Below, in pieces: positions 31,599 through 41,741 of a stretch of 64,000 nucleotides of DNA (position 1 is its first letter; each line of letters starts with the position of its first letter). The stretch is taken from the NCBI GenBank assembly GCA_034521715.1, contig JAXHLY010000009.1, forward strand, positions 62,001 to 126,000. The letters run 5' to 3'. The translations under genes were made by a program, and so were the position numbers. The DNA comes from Methylohalomonas sp034521715. GTDB lineage: Bacteria > Pseudomonadota > Gammaproteobacteria > Methylohalomonadales > Methylohalomonadaceae. The notes beneath the pieces were generated by a model, which searched no databases, was not told the DNA's origin, and worked only from the letters and a program-made list of their open reading frames with translations.

Positions 31599-34124
31599 AT
31601 GAAATTCAGGTTCTGGCGACATGACTGGTTTCTGGCCCTGGTCATTGTTCTCGTCTTTCTGTTTCTGTCGCAGTCGGGATTCATTCAGGGACTGGAGCGC
31701 AGTGCCTACGACCTTGGCGTCCGCCTGTCCGATCGCGCGCCCGGCGATCAGGTCGCCGTCATCGCCATCGACGACGAGAGCATCAGCAACCTTGGCCGCT
31801 GGCCGTGGCCGCGCGATCGCCTGGCCCGGATGATGGAACGCCTGGCCGCCGGTGGCGCCGATGTCATCGGCAATACCATTCTGTTGTCGGAGCCGGGATT
31901 CGATCCCGGTCTGCAGCACCTCAATGACCTGGTCGATATTTATAATAACTGGAACCTCGGCGAATATACCCTGCCCGGCCTGAATGAGCTGGAGCAGCGG
32001 CTGCTGGATGCCCGCCGGGATCTGAACACCGACGCCCAGCTAGCCGACAGCATGGCCGCTGCCGGCAATGTCGTGCTCGGCATGCAATTCAACCTGTCGC
32101 GCAGCGGTGTCGTCCTGAGCCGGCCGGAATCGGGACTGCCGGACTACATTACCCGCAACCAGGTCGCTGCCGAGGGCAGTCCGGATGATGGTACGCCGTG
32201 GCCGGCCGAGTCAGCGGTGCCGCCGATCCCGGTGCTGGCGCAGCAGGCAACGGCGATCGGCCATATGAACACCTGGTGGGATGTTGACGGTGCCGTTCGC
32301 TCGGAACTGCTGCTGGTGGATTACGACGGTACCTATTATCCGTCGCTGGCATTGCAGATCGCCGCCCGCAGCCTGAACCTCAAGCCCGAGGATATCAGCG
32401 TGCGCCTGGGCGAAGCGGTCAATGTCGGCAACCTGGAGATCCTGACCGATCCGGTCAGCCGCATGTACCCGTTTTTCTATCAGGGTAACGGCGACCGTTC
32501 CGCATTCAGCATCGACTCCTTTTTCGACGTTGCCGAGGGCAAAATCCCGGTCGACAAGTATCGCGACAAGATCGTGCTCATCGGCGCCACGGCCTTTGGC
32601 GTCGGCACGCCGTTCCAGACGCCCATTGCCGAGGGCATGCCGCCGGTACTGGTGCTGGCCAATGTCGTCGCCAGCATTCTCAACCAGGATTTCTTCACCC
32701 GGCCGCCGTGGGCGGACATGGCCAGTCTCGGCGCCTTCGCACTGGTTGCATTGTTCCTGGTACTGGCCCTGCCGCGGCTGCCCGCCGGCCTGGCTGCCCT
32801 GACCAGCATCATCCTGCTGCTGGCGCTGTTCGGGAGCAGCCAGTACCTGCTGATAGAAAAGGCGATGTGGGTCCAGTTGATGTGGCCGGCCGCCCTGCTC
32901 GCCTGCGGCTATCTGCTTGTCATCAGTAAGCGCTTCCTGGTGACCGAATGGGGCAAGCGCCGTGCCGACGAGTCATCGGCCGAGAGCAACCGCATGCTCG
33001 GCCTGGCCTTCCAGCAGCAGGGCCAGCTCGACATGGCATTCGAGAAGTTCCGCAAGTGCCCGCTGGACGAACATATCATGGAGCCGCTGTACAACCTGGC
33101 ACTGGATTACGAGCGCAAGCGCCAGTTCAACAAGGCGGCGTCGGTGTACGAATACATCACCAAGGGCGATGCCAAATACAAGGACGTTCAGGACCGGCTC
33201 AAGCGCAGCCGCAATATGCAGGATACCTTCATGAGCGGCGCCGGCGGCCCCAGTGGCACGCTGATGCTGCAGGCCGACGGCATGTCGAAACCGATGCTGG
33301 GCCGCTACGAGGTCGAGAAGGAACTCGGCAAGGGCGCCATGGGCGTGGTCTACCAGGGCCGCGATCCGAAGATCAACCGGGTCGTCGCCATCAAGACCCT
33401 GGCGCTGTCGGAGGAGTTCGAGGGCGACGAACTGGAAGAAGCCAAGTCGCGTTTCTTCCGCGAGGCGGAGACGGCCGGCCGCCTGACACACCCCAATATT
33501 GTCACCATTTATGATGCCGGCGAGGAGCACGACCTGGCCTATATCGCCATGGAATTTCTCAAGGGCCACGACATGACCCGCTACACCAAGGACGGCGGTC
33601 TGCTGCCGACCCGCAAGGTCCTCGAGATCATCGCTGCGGCCGCCGAGGCACTCGATTACGCCCACGGCAACCAGGTTGTCCACCGTGATATCAAGCCGGC
33701 CAACGTCATGTACGAACCCGACAGCGGCCAGATTAAACTGACCGACTTCGGTATCGCCCGCATTACCGATTCCAGCAAGACCAAGACCGGCCTGGTCCTG
33801 GGGACGCCCTCCTACATGTCTCCCGAACAGCTGGCAGGCAAGAAGGTGGATGGCCGCTCGGATTTGTTCTCGCTGGGCGTGATGCTTTACCAGCTGCTGT
33901 CCGGCAAACTGCCGTTCCATGGCGATTCCATGGCGACCCTGATGTACATGATTGCCAACGACCCCTATCCGCCCATCACCGATGTCAGGCCGGAGCTGAC
34001 CACCGAGGTCCCGTGTGTCATGACCATTATCGACCGGTCTTTGATCAAGAACCCGGACGAGCGCTACCAGCGCGGTGCCAAGATGGCCAGCGATCTCCGT
34101 AACTGCCTGAACAGCATGAGTTAA
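31599..34124 (+). CDS. CHASE2 sensor serine/threonine protein kinase
   Basis: 841 residues, unbroken. An N-terminal helix leads to a CHASE2 extracytoplasmic sensor (about 40-360; VAVIAIDDESISNLGRWPWPR, KIVLIGATAFGVGTPFQTPI), then three membrane helices (about 370-450), a short TPR-like linker (LGLAFQQQGQLDMAFEKF), and a Hanks-type kinase (about 566-835): glycine loop LGKGAMGVVY, VAIK, catalytic loop VVHRDIKPANVM, DFGIAR, and TPSYMSPEQL. All catalytic residues are present. It is followed four bases later by a PP2C phosphatase and then a double FHA protein, a complete write/erase/read set. No type VI secretion genes accompany it. Confidence 0.93.
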   Translation: MKFRFWRHDWFLALVIVLVFLFLSQSGFIQGLERSAYDLGVRLSDRAPGDQVAVIAIDDESISNLGRWPWPRDRLARMMERLAAGGADVIGNTILLSEPGFDPGLQHLNDLVDIYNNWNLGEYTLPGLNELEQRLLDARRDLNTDAQLADSMAAAGNVVLGMQFNLSRSGVVLSRPESGLPDYITRNQVAAEGSPDDGTPWPAESAVPPIPVLAQQATAIGHMNTWWDVDGAVRSELLLVDYDGTYYPSLALQIAARSLNLKPEDISVRLGEAVNVGNLEILTDPVSRMYPFFYQGNGDRSAFSIDSFFDVAEGKIPVDKYRDKIVLIGATAFGVGTPFQTPIAEGMPPVLVLANVVASILNQDFFTRPPWADMASLGAFALVALFLVLALPRLPAGLAALTSIILLLALFGSSQYLLIEKAMWVQLMWPAALLACGYLLVISKRFLVTEWGKRRADESSAESNRMLGLAFQQQGQLDMAFEKFRKCPLDEHIMEPLYNLALDYERKRQFNKAASVYEYITKGDAKYKDVQDRLKRSRNMQDTFMSGAGGPSGTLMLQADGMSKPMLGRYEVEKELGKGAMGVVYQGRDPKINRVVAIKTLALSEEFEGDELEEAKSRFFREAETAGRLTHPNIVTIYDAGEEHDLAYIAMEFLKGHDMTRYTKDGGLLPTRKVLEIIAAAAEALDYAHGNQVVHRDIKPANVMYEPDSGQIKLTDFGIARITDSSKTKTGLVLGTPSYMSPEQLAGKKVDGRSDLFSLGVMLYQLLSGKLPFHGDSMATLMYMIANDPYPPITDVRPELTTEVPCVMTIIDRSLIKNPDERYQRGAKMASDLRNCLNSMS

Positions 34125-34128
34125 TTCC

Positions 34129-34953
34129 ATGGATATGACAGGCCGGGTCGAGATTGCCAACTGCTCGAACGTTGGCCAGAAGCGTCCGCATAACGAAGAC
34201 AGCACGGCCAGCGACGAGTCTCTCGGGCTGGCCGTACTGGCCGACGGCATGGGCGGCTACAAGGCCGGCGAGGTCGCCAGCGCCATCGCCGTGACGACGA
34301 TCATGCATGAGGTCAAAAACGGCCTGCGCCGGTTCCGGCACGGCCAGCTCGACAGTGACAGCGGTTACCGCAACGAATCCCTGTTGCTCAGAAATGCGGT
34401 TGCCAGGGCCAATGAAAGCATTTTCAGGGTCGCCCAGTCGGAAACCGTCTGCCGGGGCATGGGCACCACCGTGGTCGTTGTGCTGTTTTACAATGACCGC
34501 GTCAGCATCGCTCATGTCGGTGATTCGCGGCTGTACCGCCTGCGCGGCGAGACGCTCCGGCAGATGACCTCGGACCATTCCCTGATCCAGGAACTGGTCA
34601 ACCGGGGCCTGTATTCCCGCGCCGAGGCCACGGCCAACACCCCGAAAAACCTCGTCACCCGGGCGCTGGGCATAGAATCCACGGTCGAGATCGATATACT
34701 TGAGGATAACGTTCAGGAGGACGATATCTACCTGCTCTGCTCGGACGGGCTCAATGATATGGTAGATGATGAAGAAATTCGCTTAACCCTAAGAAAATAT
34801 AGTGCTAATCTTGTACAGGCAGCTCAGGAGTTGGTGCGGCTGGCCAACAAAAAAGGGGGCAAGGACAACATCTCCGTGATTCTGGCCCGCAAATCAGGAC
34901 CCACGGCACAGGACGGGGGGATTACCCGGAAACTGCTGGATTTTTTCAGTTAA
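34129..34953 (+). CDS. PP2C-family protein phosphatase
   Basis: 274-residue Stp1/PppA-type Ser/Thr phosphatase. Metal-binding motifs are seen as RPHNEDS (motif 1), LAVLADGMGGYKAGEVAS (motif 2), GMGTTVVVVLFYNDRVSIAHVGDSRLYRL, SDGLNDMVDDEEI and GGKDNISVILA. It starts four bases after the kinase stop, so the two are almost certainly cotranscribed, and it is expected to reverse that kinase's phosphorylation. Cytoplasmic, no signal. Intact. Confidence 0.93.
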   Translation: MDMTGRVEIANCSNVGQKRPHNEDSTASDESLGLAVLADGMGGYKAGEVASAIAVTTIMHEVKNGLRRFRHGQLDSDSGYRNESLLLRNAVARANESIFRVAQSETVCRGMGTTVVVVLFYNDRVSIAHVGDSRLYRLRGETLRQMTSDHSLIQELVNRGLYSRAEATANTPKNLVTRALGIESTVEIDILEDNVQEDDIYLLCSDGLNDMVDDEEIRLTLRKYSANLVQAAQELVRLANKKGGKDNISVILARKSGPTAQDGGITRKLLDFFS

Positions 34954-34990
34954 CATTCTTCGAGCAGGCTGGGGTAAACAGGATATTGCT

Positions 34991-35713
34991 ATGTCAAAGC
35001 TGGTCTTGAGCATGAATGGTGCCGTTCAGGGCGAGTACGAACTCGACAAGGAACGCGTCACTATCGGCCGTAAACCCGAGAACGATATCCAGATCGACAA
35101 TCTGGCCGTCAGTGGCAAGCATGCCCTGATCATTACCATTCTGGACGACTCCTTCCTGGAGGACCTGGGCAGCACCAACGGCACCTATGTCAATGGCAAG
35201 CTGATCAAGAAGCACGCCCTGAAGGATGGCGACGTCATCGCCATCGGCAAGCATGAACTCAAGTACGTTAACGAGGATGCCAGCGCCGATGACGACGAAT
35301 TCGAAAAAACCATGATTATCAAGCCCGGCTCGGCCAGCGCCGCCGTCGCCGCGGCACAGGCGGCGGAGAAGGCCGGCGCCGCTGCCGCTGCCAGCGAAGA
35401 GGCAGCCGCCAAGGGCAACACCGGTCCGGGCGGCATGCCCCTGGGCCGCTTGACCGTCCTCAACGGCCCCATCGCCGGCAAGGAACTCGACCTGACCAAG
35501 GCGCTGATTACCCTGGGCAAGCCCGGCACCCAGGTGGCCGTAATCTCACGGCGACCACAGGGTTATTTCCTTACCCATATCGAGAGTGACGGCGATGGCA
35601 AGCGCTACCCGCTGGTCAATGGCGAACCGATCGGTCCCAAGGCCTATGCCCTGAAAGACAACGACATGATCGAGCTCGCCGGCATCAAGATGGAGTTCTC
35701 ATCAGCCCAGTAG
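34991..35713 (+). CDS. protein with two FHA domains
   Basis: 240 residues. The first FHA domain (about 10-95) has the phosphothreonine-binding signature VTIGRKPENDIQIDN, VSGKHA and DLGSTNGTYVNG. An Ala-rich linker (about 115-140) follows an FEKTMII threonine site, a typical target of the cognate kinase. The second domain (about 150-235; GRLTVLNGPIAGKELDL, ITLGKPG) lacks the RS..H core and is degenerate. Likely reader of kinase phosphorylation. Intact; converges on the cyclase gene. Confidence 0.88.
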   Translation: MSKLVLSMNGAVQGEYELDKERVTIGRKPENDIQIDNLAVSGKHALIITILDDSFLEDLGSTNGTYVNGKLIKKHALKDGDVIAIGKHELKYVNEDASADDDEFEKTMIIKPGSASAAVAAAQAAEKAGAAAAASEEAAAKGNTGPGGMPLGRLTVLNGPIAGKELDLTKALITLGKPGTQVAVISRRPQGYFLTHIESDGDGKRYPLVNGEPIGPKAYALKDNDMIELAGIKMEFSSAQ

Positions 35714-35715
35714 GA

Positions 35716-35731
35716 GGCCCGCCTTCGGGCC
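35716..35731. terminator. GC hairpin after the FHA gene
   Basis: Stem GGCCCG/CGGGCC with loop CCTT directly after the stop codon. It has no T-tract, so termination strength is doubtful; the repeat that follows may contribute. Confidence 0.4.
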
Positions 35732-35771
35732 GAATAGTTCGCGGCGAGGGCGCCGCTCCTGCATGCCGGTT

Positions 35772-35882
35772 CATGGTTAACCCTGGTTGACTGGTTAACT
35801 GGTTCACTCTAGTTGATTGGTTAACTGGGGAAATCTGTCGGCAGGCTGCTATTTCACCAATTAACCAGTTAACCAATTAACT
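35772..35882. repeat. inverted-arm repeat, TTAACTGG family, copy 3
   Basis: Left arm 35772-35828 (GGTTGACTGG, TTAACTGG, TTGATTGGTTAACTGG) and right arm 35857-35882 (CCAATTAACCAGTTAACC) flank about 28 bp. It lies between two convergent genes. The right arm abuts the cyclase stop codon. Confidence 0.75.
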
Positions 35883-38128
35883 ACTTACTGGTATGCGTAA
35901 ACACCCCGTCCCAGTCCGCTCCCGGCGGATTGGCACGAAAGTGCTGAATGCGCTCGATGTAGATCCCGTAAATCGTCCTGTCTGACTGGCGCCGCAGATT
36001 CAGAAACTGCATCTCGGCCAGATCCCACTCCTGCGCCCGGTAATGGCGCAGGCCCTCCTGATACAGCCTGAGTTCGTCGTGTAGCGCTTTGTCGAAATCG
36101 TCCTTCGGCCCCAGTGGCTCGTAAATCACCACCGGTTCATCACGGCCCTTCACCCGGACACGATCGATTTCGCGGAAGGCATGATCGGGCAGGACCGCGC
36201 GGGTAAATTCACTGACAAGCATATCGACGCCATACACCCGGGTCAGCGCCTCGAGGCGTGCGCCCAGGTTGACGGCATCACCCAGTACCGTATAGGCACG
36301 ACGGAATTCAGACCCCATATTGCCGACATTCATATCGCCGGTATTGATACCGACGCCGATGCGTACTGTCGGCCAGCCGCGGGCCTGGAATGCCGGCTGC
36401 AGCTCATCGAGGCGGCGGATCATGTCGAGTCCCGCCTCCACCGCATGTCGGGCATGCTCATCATCGCGCAGGGGCGCGCCCCAGAAAGCCATGATGGCGT
36501 CACCCATATACTTGTCGATGGTACCGCGGTAACCATGAATTACACGGGTCAACGGTGTCAGCAGCTCATTCATCAGTTCAGACAGCTGGCCGGGGTCCAT
36601 GGATTCAGAGATGGAAGTGAACCCCCGCACATCCGAGAACAGCACCGTCATCTCCCGGTTTTCGGCCTCCAGTGAATAGGTCTGCGGATTCTCGCTCATC
36701 TCGTCGACGAGTTCCGGCGGAATATACTGGCCGAAGAGACTGCTGAGCTGGCGTTTATTACGCTGTTCAAAGAAAAAGCCCCAGGTCATATTCAGAATGA
36801 ACATCACCAGCACCAGTGACAGTACCGAGGCGATGGGCAGGACGAGACCTCCCGCGGTCCATACCCACAGATTCAGCAGAACCGAGACCGCGGCCAGTAC
36901 AACAAACCCCGCTGTCGCCAGTAGCGGAGACAGCAATGGCAACAGCAGCATGACAATGCCGGCGAACAGGACATGCACAAACTCGGCACCCAGCGTGTAG
37001 GCCGGCCTTTCCAGGATGTTATTGTCCAGAATGCCGGCGATCAGGTTGGCGTGGATCTCCACTCCCGGATATTCGCTCTGTACCGGGGTGGAACGCAGAT
37101 CGAACAGGCCCGGCGCCGATGTACCGACCAGCACGATGCGGCCTTCAAATATTTCCGCAGGCGCCTCGCCCGAGAGGATATCTGCGGCGGAAACATAGGG
37201 AAAACTGCCAAAGCGACCACGGTAAGGCACCAGCGCCCGCATGCGGTCATCAATGGGTATGTGGCGGCTGCCGGCCTGTAACCACTCGAGGCCGCTGTAA
37301 TCGTGATAGCCGATCGGACCCGGTTCGACATAGCCGGGCTCGACGCTCACCCCGCCGAGAAGATGGCGTACCACCGCCAGCGACAGTGACTCGTAATACC
37401 CGCCCTCGAACTCGAACAGCATGGGCACGCGACGGACTACGCCGTCACTGTCGATCTCCGGGTTGAAATGACCGCCGCCACTGGCGGCCTGTTGAAACAT
37501 GGCGAGATTGGCACCGTAACCATTGGCCAGCAGGGCGTTGGCAGTACCGGGGCGAAAATCGCGTGCGGTCAGTACCGGTGGCGGCAACATGCCGCTACGG
37601 CCGCTGCCATCCTCCCCCTTGGTCAGGCGGAAGTAATAACCCAGGATCACATCGCGGCCACTGAGACTGTCGGCAAAACGCTGATCATAATCCAGCTGCT
37701 GTCGCAACTCCGCAACCTGTTCTCGATAGGCCCCGACATCCGCCAGTGCTTCAGCCGCCAGTTCCTCAAGTATCTTGAGACCGGAGCTTTCGTCCGGCTC
37801 CGCAAAGACCACGTCGAAGGCCACGAGCCGGGCACCGTAATGCTCGAACAGGCGGTCTGTCATGCAGCGCCATCTTGTCACGCCCCCAGGGCCAGCGGCC
37901 TATCCGGCTGAGGCTTTCCTCGTCGATATCGACTATAACGATACGTTCGTCACGATCACCCGGCATGGTCAGCTTTATCCGGGCGTCATAGGCAAGATTT
38001 TCCATCCGATCAAGTAATCGCCAGTGCAATCTGTCACCGGGGCTCGATGCAACGTGTACAAGCATCGCTATCAGAATCGCCAGATTGACTATCAGCAGCG
38101 GCAACAGCCTTCTTAATCGAGCGGACAT
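35881..38128 (-). CDS. CHASE2 domain class III adenylate cyclase (one frameshift)
   Basis: N-terminal helix (LLPLLIVNLAILIAMLVHV), a CHASE2 sensor (about 30-390; IVIVDIDEESLSRIGRWPWGRD, RIVLVGTSAPGLFDLRSTPV), membrane helices (about 400-475) and a class III cyclase domain (about 510-700): metal site TVLFSDVRGFTSISE, TIDKYMGDAIMAFWGAPLRDDEHA, VLGDAVNLGARLE. Lys in TIDKY and Asp in LGDAVN fit adenylate over guanylate cyclase. An extra C near 37865 splits the N-terminal part (DKMAL|TDRLFEHYG). About 748 residues. It begins 65 bp after the lipoprotein gene of the Mla run and may share its transcript. Same sensor type as the kinase it faces. Confidence 0.92.
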
Positions 38129-38193
38129 GATCGTTGTGCTTGTTCTGCCAGAAACGGCCAGGGAGAAATGATCGGCCTGTTTAATGAACGGAG

Positions 38194-38772
38194 TTACGAG
38201 CGGCTGGCGGCGGCAAACTCATTATATATCCGGTTCAGTGCCCGGCTGAAGGCCGCTATGACATCGGCCATACTTTTGCCATCAACAGGCTCGTATTCGG
38301 TATATATTTTCTGAATAACGGGTTTGGCACTGTCCGCATGCTGCAGCCGAAGTTCCATACTGACCATAACCCGGCCGTTGCCGACATCGTGAATCTGCAT
38401 GAACTGGTGCAAATCACCGGTAATAACCATATCGGCCGGCAGTGAATGGGCTGTGGTGACAGTTTCCGCGAAACCGGAACGACGCAGGTAGTTAGCCAGA
38501 TGCCTTTGCAGCATGTAACCGGGGGATTCATGCCAGAGGTGATAGTGGTAGCGTTCCAGTTCAACACTGTCTTCGGAGACAATATAAACGATAGATCTTT
38601 CGCGTATCAGGCCACTGACCTTCAGGGGCTCAACCAGAAGCACCCCGCCTGCAACTGCGCTGCCGGGCTGGGCAGTAGCTGCAGGCAGCCTGTAGAAATG
38701 ATCCTGCGGCGCCGGTGCCGGTGAACTACAGGCCGACAGCACTAACACCAGTAAAATAACCCCGTATCTCAT
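38194..38772 (-). CDS. ABC-type transport auxiliary lipoprotein (PqiC/YmbA family)
   Basis: 192-residue lipoprotein: signal with lipobox LVLSAC, then the PF03886 pattern (FYRLPA, LLVEPLKVSGLIRERSIVYI, HYHLWHESPGYMLQRHLANYL). Members sit in the outer membrane as the end of MCE transporter systems. The ATG overlaps the mlaD stop (ATGA), so it belongs to the transporter operon. Intact. Confidence 0.88.
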   Translation of the reverse strand: MRYGVILLVLVLSACSSPAPAPQDHFYRLPAATAQPGSAVAGGVLLVEPLKVSGLIRERSIVYIVSEDSVELERYHYHLWHESPGYMLQRHLANYLRRSGFAETVTTAHSLPADMVITGDLHQFMQIHDVGNGRVMVSMELRLQHADSAKPVIQKIYTEYEPVDGKSMADVIAAFSRALNRIYNEFAAASRS

Positions 38773-39780
38773 TGCCGCGACTCCTGTGTTTCCATTTCCT
38801 CGGCGGGTGGCGTGCCACCACGTATCAGGGCACTCGGATTCTCACGCAGATAACGGCTGAACTCATGCATGTTCCGGCTGGTGCCTTCCATGTGATAGGT
38901 AATGGCGTCAATATTGGCGGAAATTGTTTCCAGCGCTGTGCGAAGCTTGCGCACGGATATTTGCAGGTCCTGCTTGTTGCTGCTCACCAGCTCATCAACG
39001 TTATCGAGGACCTGGTCCAGAGTGCTTCTGGTCGTGTCGATATTATTCAACAGGGCATTGAGATTGGCAGAGGCCTGATTGCAGATTGTCCACGGTTGAT
39101 GACACATGCTCCTGATTGCCCTCATTAAGCATATTCTGCAGGCCCTCGGCTGCAACATTCAGCTTGGCGACCAGCTGGTTGGTCTGCTCGACGAACTCGG
39201 CCTGATTGATTTTACGATCCAGGTTGTTGAATACCGGCCTGATGTCCTCACGCGCCAGCTGAATCAGTTCATCTGTCAGTTTTTCAATGTTTACTGCCAG
39301 CGTGTTGAGTAACGGCCGCACACTGTCATCGGACAATTCCCTGAAATTGGCGGCGACATCATTGATCGCCGCAAAGATATTAACAGCTTCACTCCCCTTG
39401 ATCTCACTTCCCGGTTCCAGCATACGTTCGCTTTCACCTTCCTTGATTTCGATAGTCATGGCTGAAAGCAGACCGGAAGCAACAACCTGGGCCACGCTGT
39501 CGGATGGTATGCGCCAGTCCTTGGTAACACTGAGCTCGAGTTTATACCTCATACCTTCATCGGCGTGCACCGGCTGTATCGATTCAACCTGACCTACCTG
39601 ATAACCTTCATACAGAACCGGTGTGCCGAATTTAATACCGGCAACGTTATTATAAATTACAGTATAAATATCGCTCGGCCCTCCCCTGCCGGTCAGCTGA
39701 TAAAGAAACACCATCAGCACGGCAAAAACCACCAGCACAAAAGTGCCGACGACAAGATAATTGATATTGTCTCGTTTCAT
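38769..39780 (-). CDS. mlaD: MlaD-family MCE substrate-binding protein (one frameshift)
   Basis: One N-terminal membrane helix (NYLVVGTFVLVVFAVLMVFLY), one MCE domain (about 38-115; GIKFGTPVLYEGYQVGQVESIQP, ASGLLSAMTIEIKEGE) and a long C-terminal coiled coil. MCE hexamers bind lipids in the periplasm. An extra base near 39084 moves the C-terminal 105 residues (SANLNALLNNIDTTRSTLDQVLDNVDELV) to another frame. ATG 39780 is five bases after the mlaF stop; an upstream TTG is less likely. About 336 residues. Confidence 0.9.
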
Positions 39781-39785
39781 AAAGG

Positions 39786-40585
39786 TCAACCTGCCGTCAA
39801 TCGGTCCAGATAGGCTTCTGCCTCGAGCCTCTCGCTGCCTGGCATCCGGTTTAGTAATGACTGGACGCGTGGATTATCACATGCACGCACGCCCTCCACT
39901 GTGTCGGTAATCAGAATATTGCCCCGGTCCAGGACCGTAATTCGATCAGCGATTTTGAAAGCGCTATCCAGTTCGTGGGTTACAACAACAATGCTCATGC
40001 CCATGGCATCACGCAAGCGTAGTATCAGTTCATCCAGTTCGGCGGCAACCACTGGATCCAGGCCGGCGGAGGGTTCATCAAAAAACAGAAGTTTCGGATC
40101 CATGACAATGGCGCGCGCGAGAGCGGCGCGTTTTACCATGCCACCTGACAATTCAGCCGGCATTAAATCCTCATAGCCACCCAGATTGACAACCTCGAGT
40201 TTCATCCGGGCCATAATCCGCATGGTTTTCTCGTCCAGCCGGGTATGTTCACGTAGCGGTAGCATGACATTCTCGCCAACCGTCAGCGATGACAGTAATG
40301 CGCCACCCTGGAAGGCTACGCCCATGTTCTTGCGCAATTCATAAACCTCGTCGGCACTGACACGAGTGATATCCTTGCCCAATAGCCGGATACTGCCACT
40401 CGTCGGAACGCCCAGTCCAAGCAAATAACGCAGCAACGTACTTTTCCCGAACCGCTGCCACCCATAATGATCATGATCTCACCTTCATATACGATCAGAT
40501 TAATATCGTGCAGGATCGCTGTTGTACCGTAGTGGGTGACGAGATTTTCGACCTCAATTACAGGCTGGCGCGTCGCGGTATTCAT
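39786..40585 (-). CDS. mlaF: MlaF-family ABC transporter ATPase (one frameshift)
   Basis: ATPase of an MCE lipid transporter. Walker A is split by a missing A in an A-run near 40446: MGGSGSGK|STLLRYLLGLG. Signature AELSGGMVKRAALARAIV, Walker B LLFFDEPSAGLDPV and the H-loop VTHEL are intact. The C-terminal tail after VEGVRACDNPRVQSLLNRMPG, which in E. coli MlaF reaches over the neighbour, is present. About 266 residues; four bases after mlaE. Confidence 0.92.
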
Positions 40586-40589
40586 CGAT

Positions 40590-41399
40590 TTATCGATTCA
40601 GAAAATAAGTGAAGATCATGTCGGCAATCACTATGTAGGAAATTGACAGTACCACCGCCCTTGTTGTCACCCGGCCGACACCCTCGGCGCCGCCACTGAC
40701 CTGAAAGCCGTTGGTAACGCCAACAAGCGCGATAATCGTCGCAAATACCAGGCTTTTCAGCAGGCCCTGAAACACATCCTCCGTCACCAGCGCTTCCAGA
40801 CTGCGGTCCAGGTAGGCGTGATAACTCAACCCGAGGTCAACCGCGGTATACACTGCACCGCCCAGCATACCCGCCATATCGGCCAGGACTGTCAGTGTAG
40901 GCACCATAATCAGCATGGCCACCAATGCCGGTGCCACAAGATAACGTACGGGGTTGATACCCATGACGCGCAGGGCGTCAATTTCCTGGGATACCTGCAT
41001 GGTACCTATCCGCGCTGCCAGCGCCGAGCCGGACCGACCGGCAACCAGGATGCCTGTAATGAGAGGCCCGAATTCCCGTGTCACTGACAGTGCAATTCCC
41101 ACAACCACCTGGGATTCGGCACCAAAGGTCTTGAGTGAATGAATACCCTGTATCGCCAGCATGACGCCTATGGCAAATGACAGGATAAAAACAATGGGGG
41201 CGGCGGCGATACCTATGGCCATCATCTGGGCAAATACAGCCGTTACGCGTACGGGCTGACGTTTAAAAGGGCCTATGATGATCCAGTAGATACTTTCGGC
41301 AAACAGTGCTGCTATATAGCCGAATTCCTCAATCCCGCGAACCGTAACCTGGCCAAGCTGCTCGATTGATACCAGCGATTTGGTCAACACCTCACTCAT
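40590..41399 (-). CDS. mlaE: MlaE-family ABC transporter permease
   Basis: 269-residue permease with the MlaE pattern: an amphipathic N-terminus, then helices with SFAIGVMLAIQGIHSLKTFGAE, REFGPLITGILVAGRSGSALAARIGTM and QEIDALRVMGINPVRYLVAPAL. ATG 41399 overlaps the STAS gene stop by eight bases (ATGAGTGA), so translation is coupled. Some members of this permease group carry a fused N-terminal STAS domain; here STAS is a separate protein just upstream. Intact. Confidence 0.93.
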   Translation of the reverse strand: MSEVLTKSLVSIEQLGQVTVRGIEEFGYIAALFAESIYWIIIGPFKRQPVRVTAVFAQMMAIGIAAAPIVFILSFAIGVMLAIQGIHSLKTFGAESQVVVGIALSVTREFGPLITGILVAGRSGSALAARIGTMQVSQEIDALRVMGINPVRYLVAPALVAMLIMVPTLTVLADMAGMLGGAVYTAVDLGLSYHAYLDRSLEALVTEDVFQGLLKSLVFATIIALVGVTNGFQVSGGAEGVGRVTTRAVVLSISYIVIADMIFTYFLNR

Positions 41400-41724
41400 T
41401 CGCAGCCAGCCGTGCCTCAACGCTTTCGTGTATCGGGAAGACCTTGTCGAGACGCGCCAGACTGAGTACGCTCATGGCCGAACTGCTGACCGCCACGAGT
41501 CCGAATTCCAGTGTTTTCTTACGGGCCGCCTGATAACCCTCCACCAGGCTGGCAATACCGGAGCTGTCTATATAGGTCACCCCGGACATCTCAATAAGCA
41601 CGTTTTGACCCGCCTCGATTGCACCGAGGATCTGCTGGCGTGCGTCGGGTGAACAGGAAAGGTCCACCTCGCCGTTTAATTCGATCACGGTAAAATCGCC
41701 CTGCTGTCGCTGGTTGTACGGCAT
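41392..41724 (-). CDS. STAS domain protein, anti-sigma-factor-antagonist type / MlaB-like
   Basis: 110 residues, a single STAS domain: FTVIELNGEVDLSCSPDARQQI, then the phospho-acceptor motif YIDSSGIASLVEG with Ser54 in the position of SpoIIAA Ser58, and KVFPIHESVEARL. MlaB usually has threonine in a DTAG-type motif; DSSG is the form seen in kinase-regulated antagonists. ATG 41724 is preferred since it starts 17 bases after the kinase stop and gives a normal STAS length. Coupled to mlaE. It can be read as RsbV-like or as MlaB; I favour a dual role. Confidence 0.88.
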   Translation of the reverse strand: MPYNQRQQGDFTVIELNGEVDLSCSPDARQQILGAIEAGQNVLIEMSGVTYIDSSGIASLVEGYQAARKKTLEFGLVAVSSSAMSVLSLARLDKVFPIHESVEARLAANE

Positions 41725-41741
41725 AATGAAGAATACCCCCT

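Noticed and set aside
31599..35713. Kinase/PP2C/FHA set as part of a type VI secretion system
   Set aside because: No Tss genes are present within the window; the neighbours are a cyclase and an MCE transporter.
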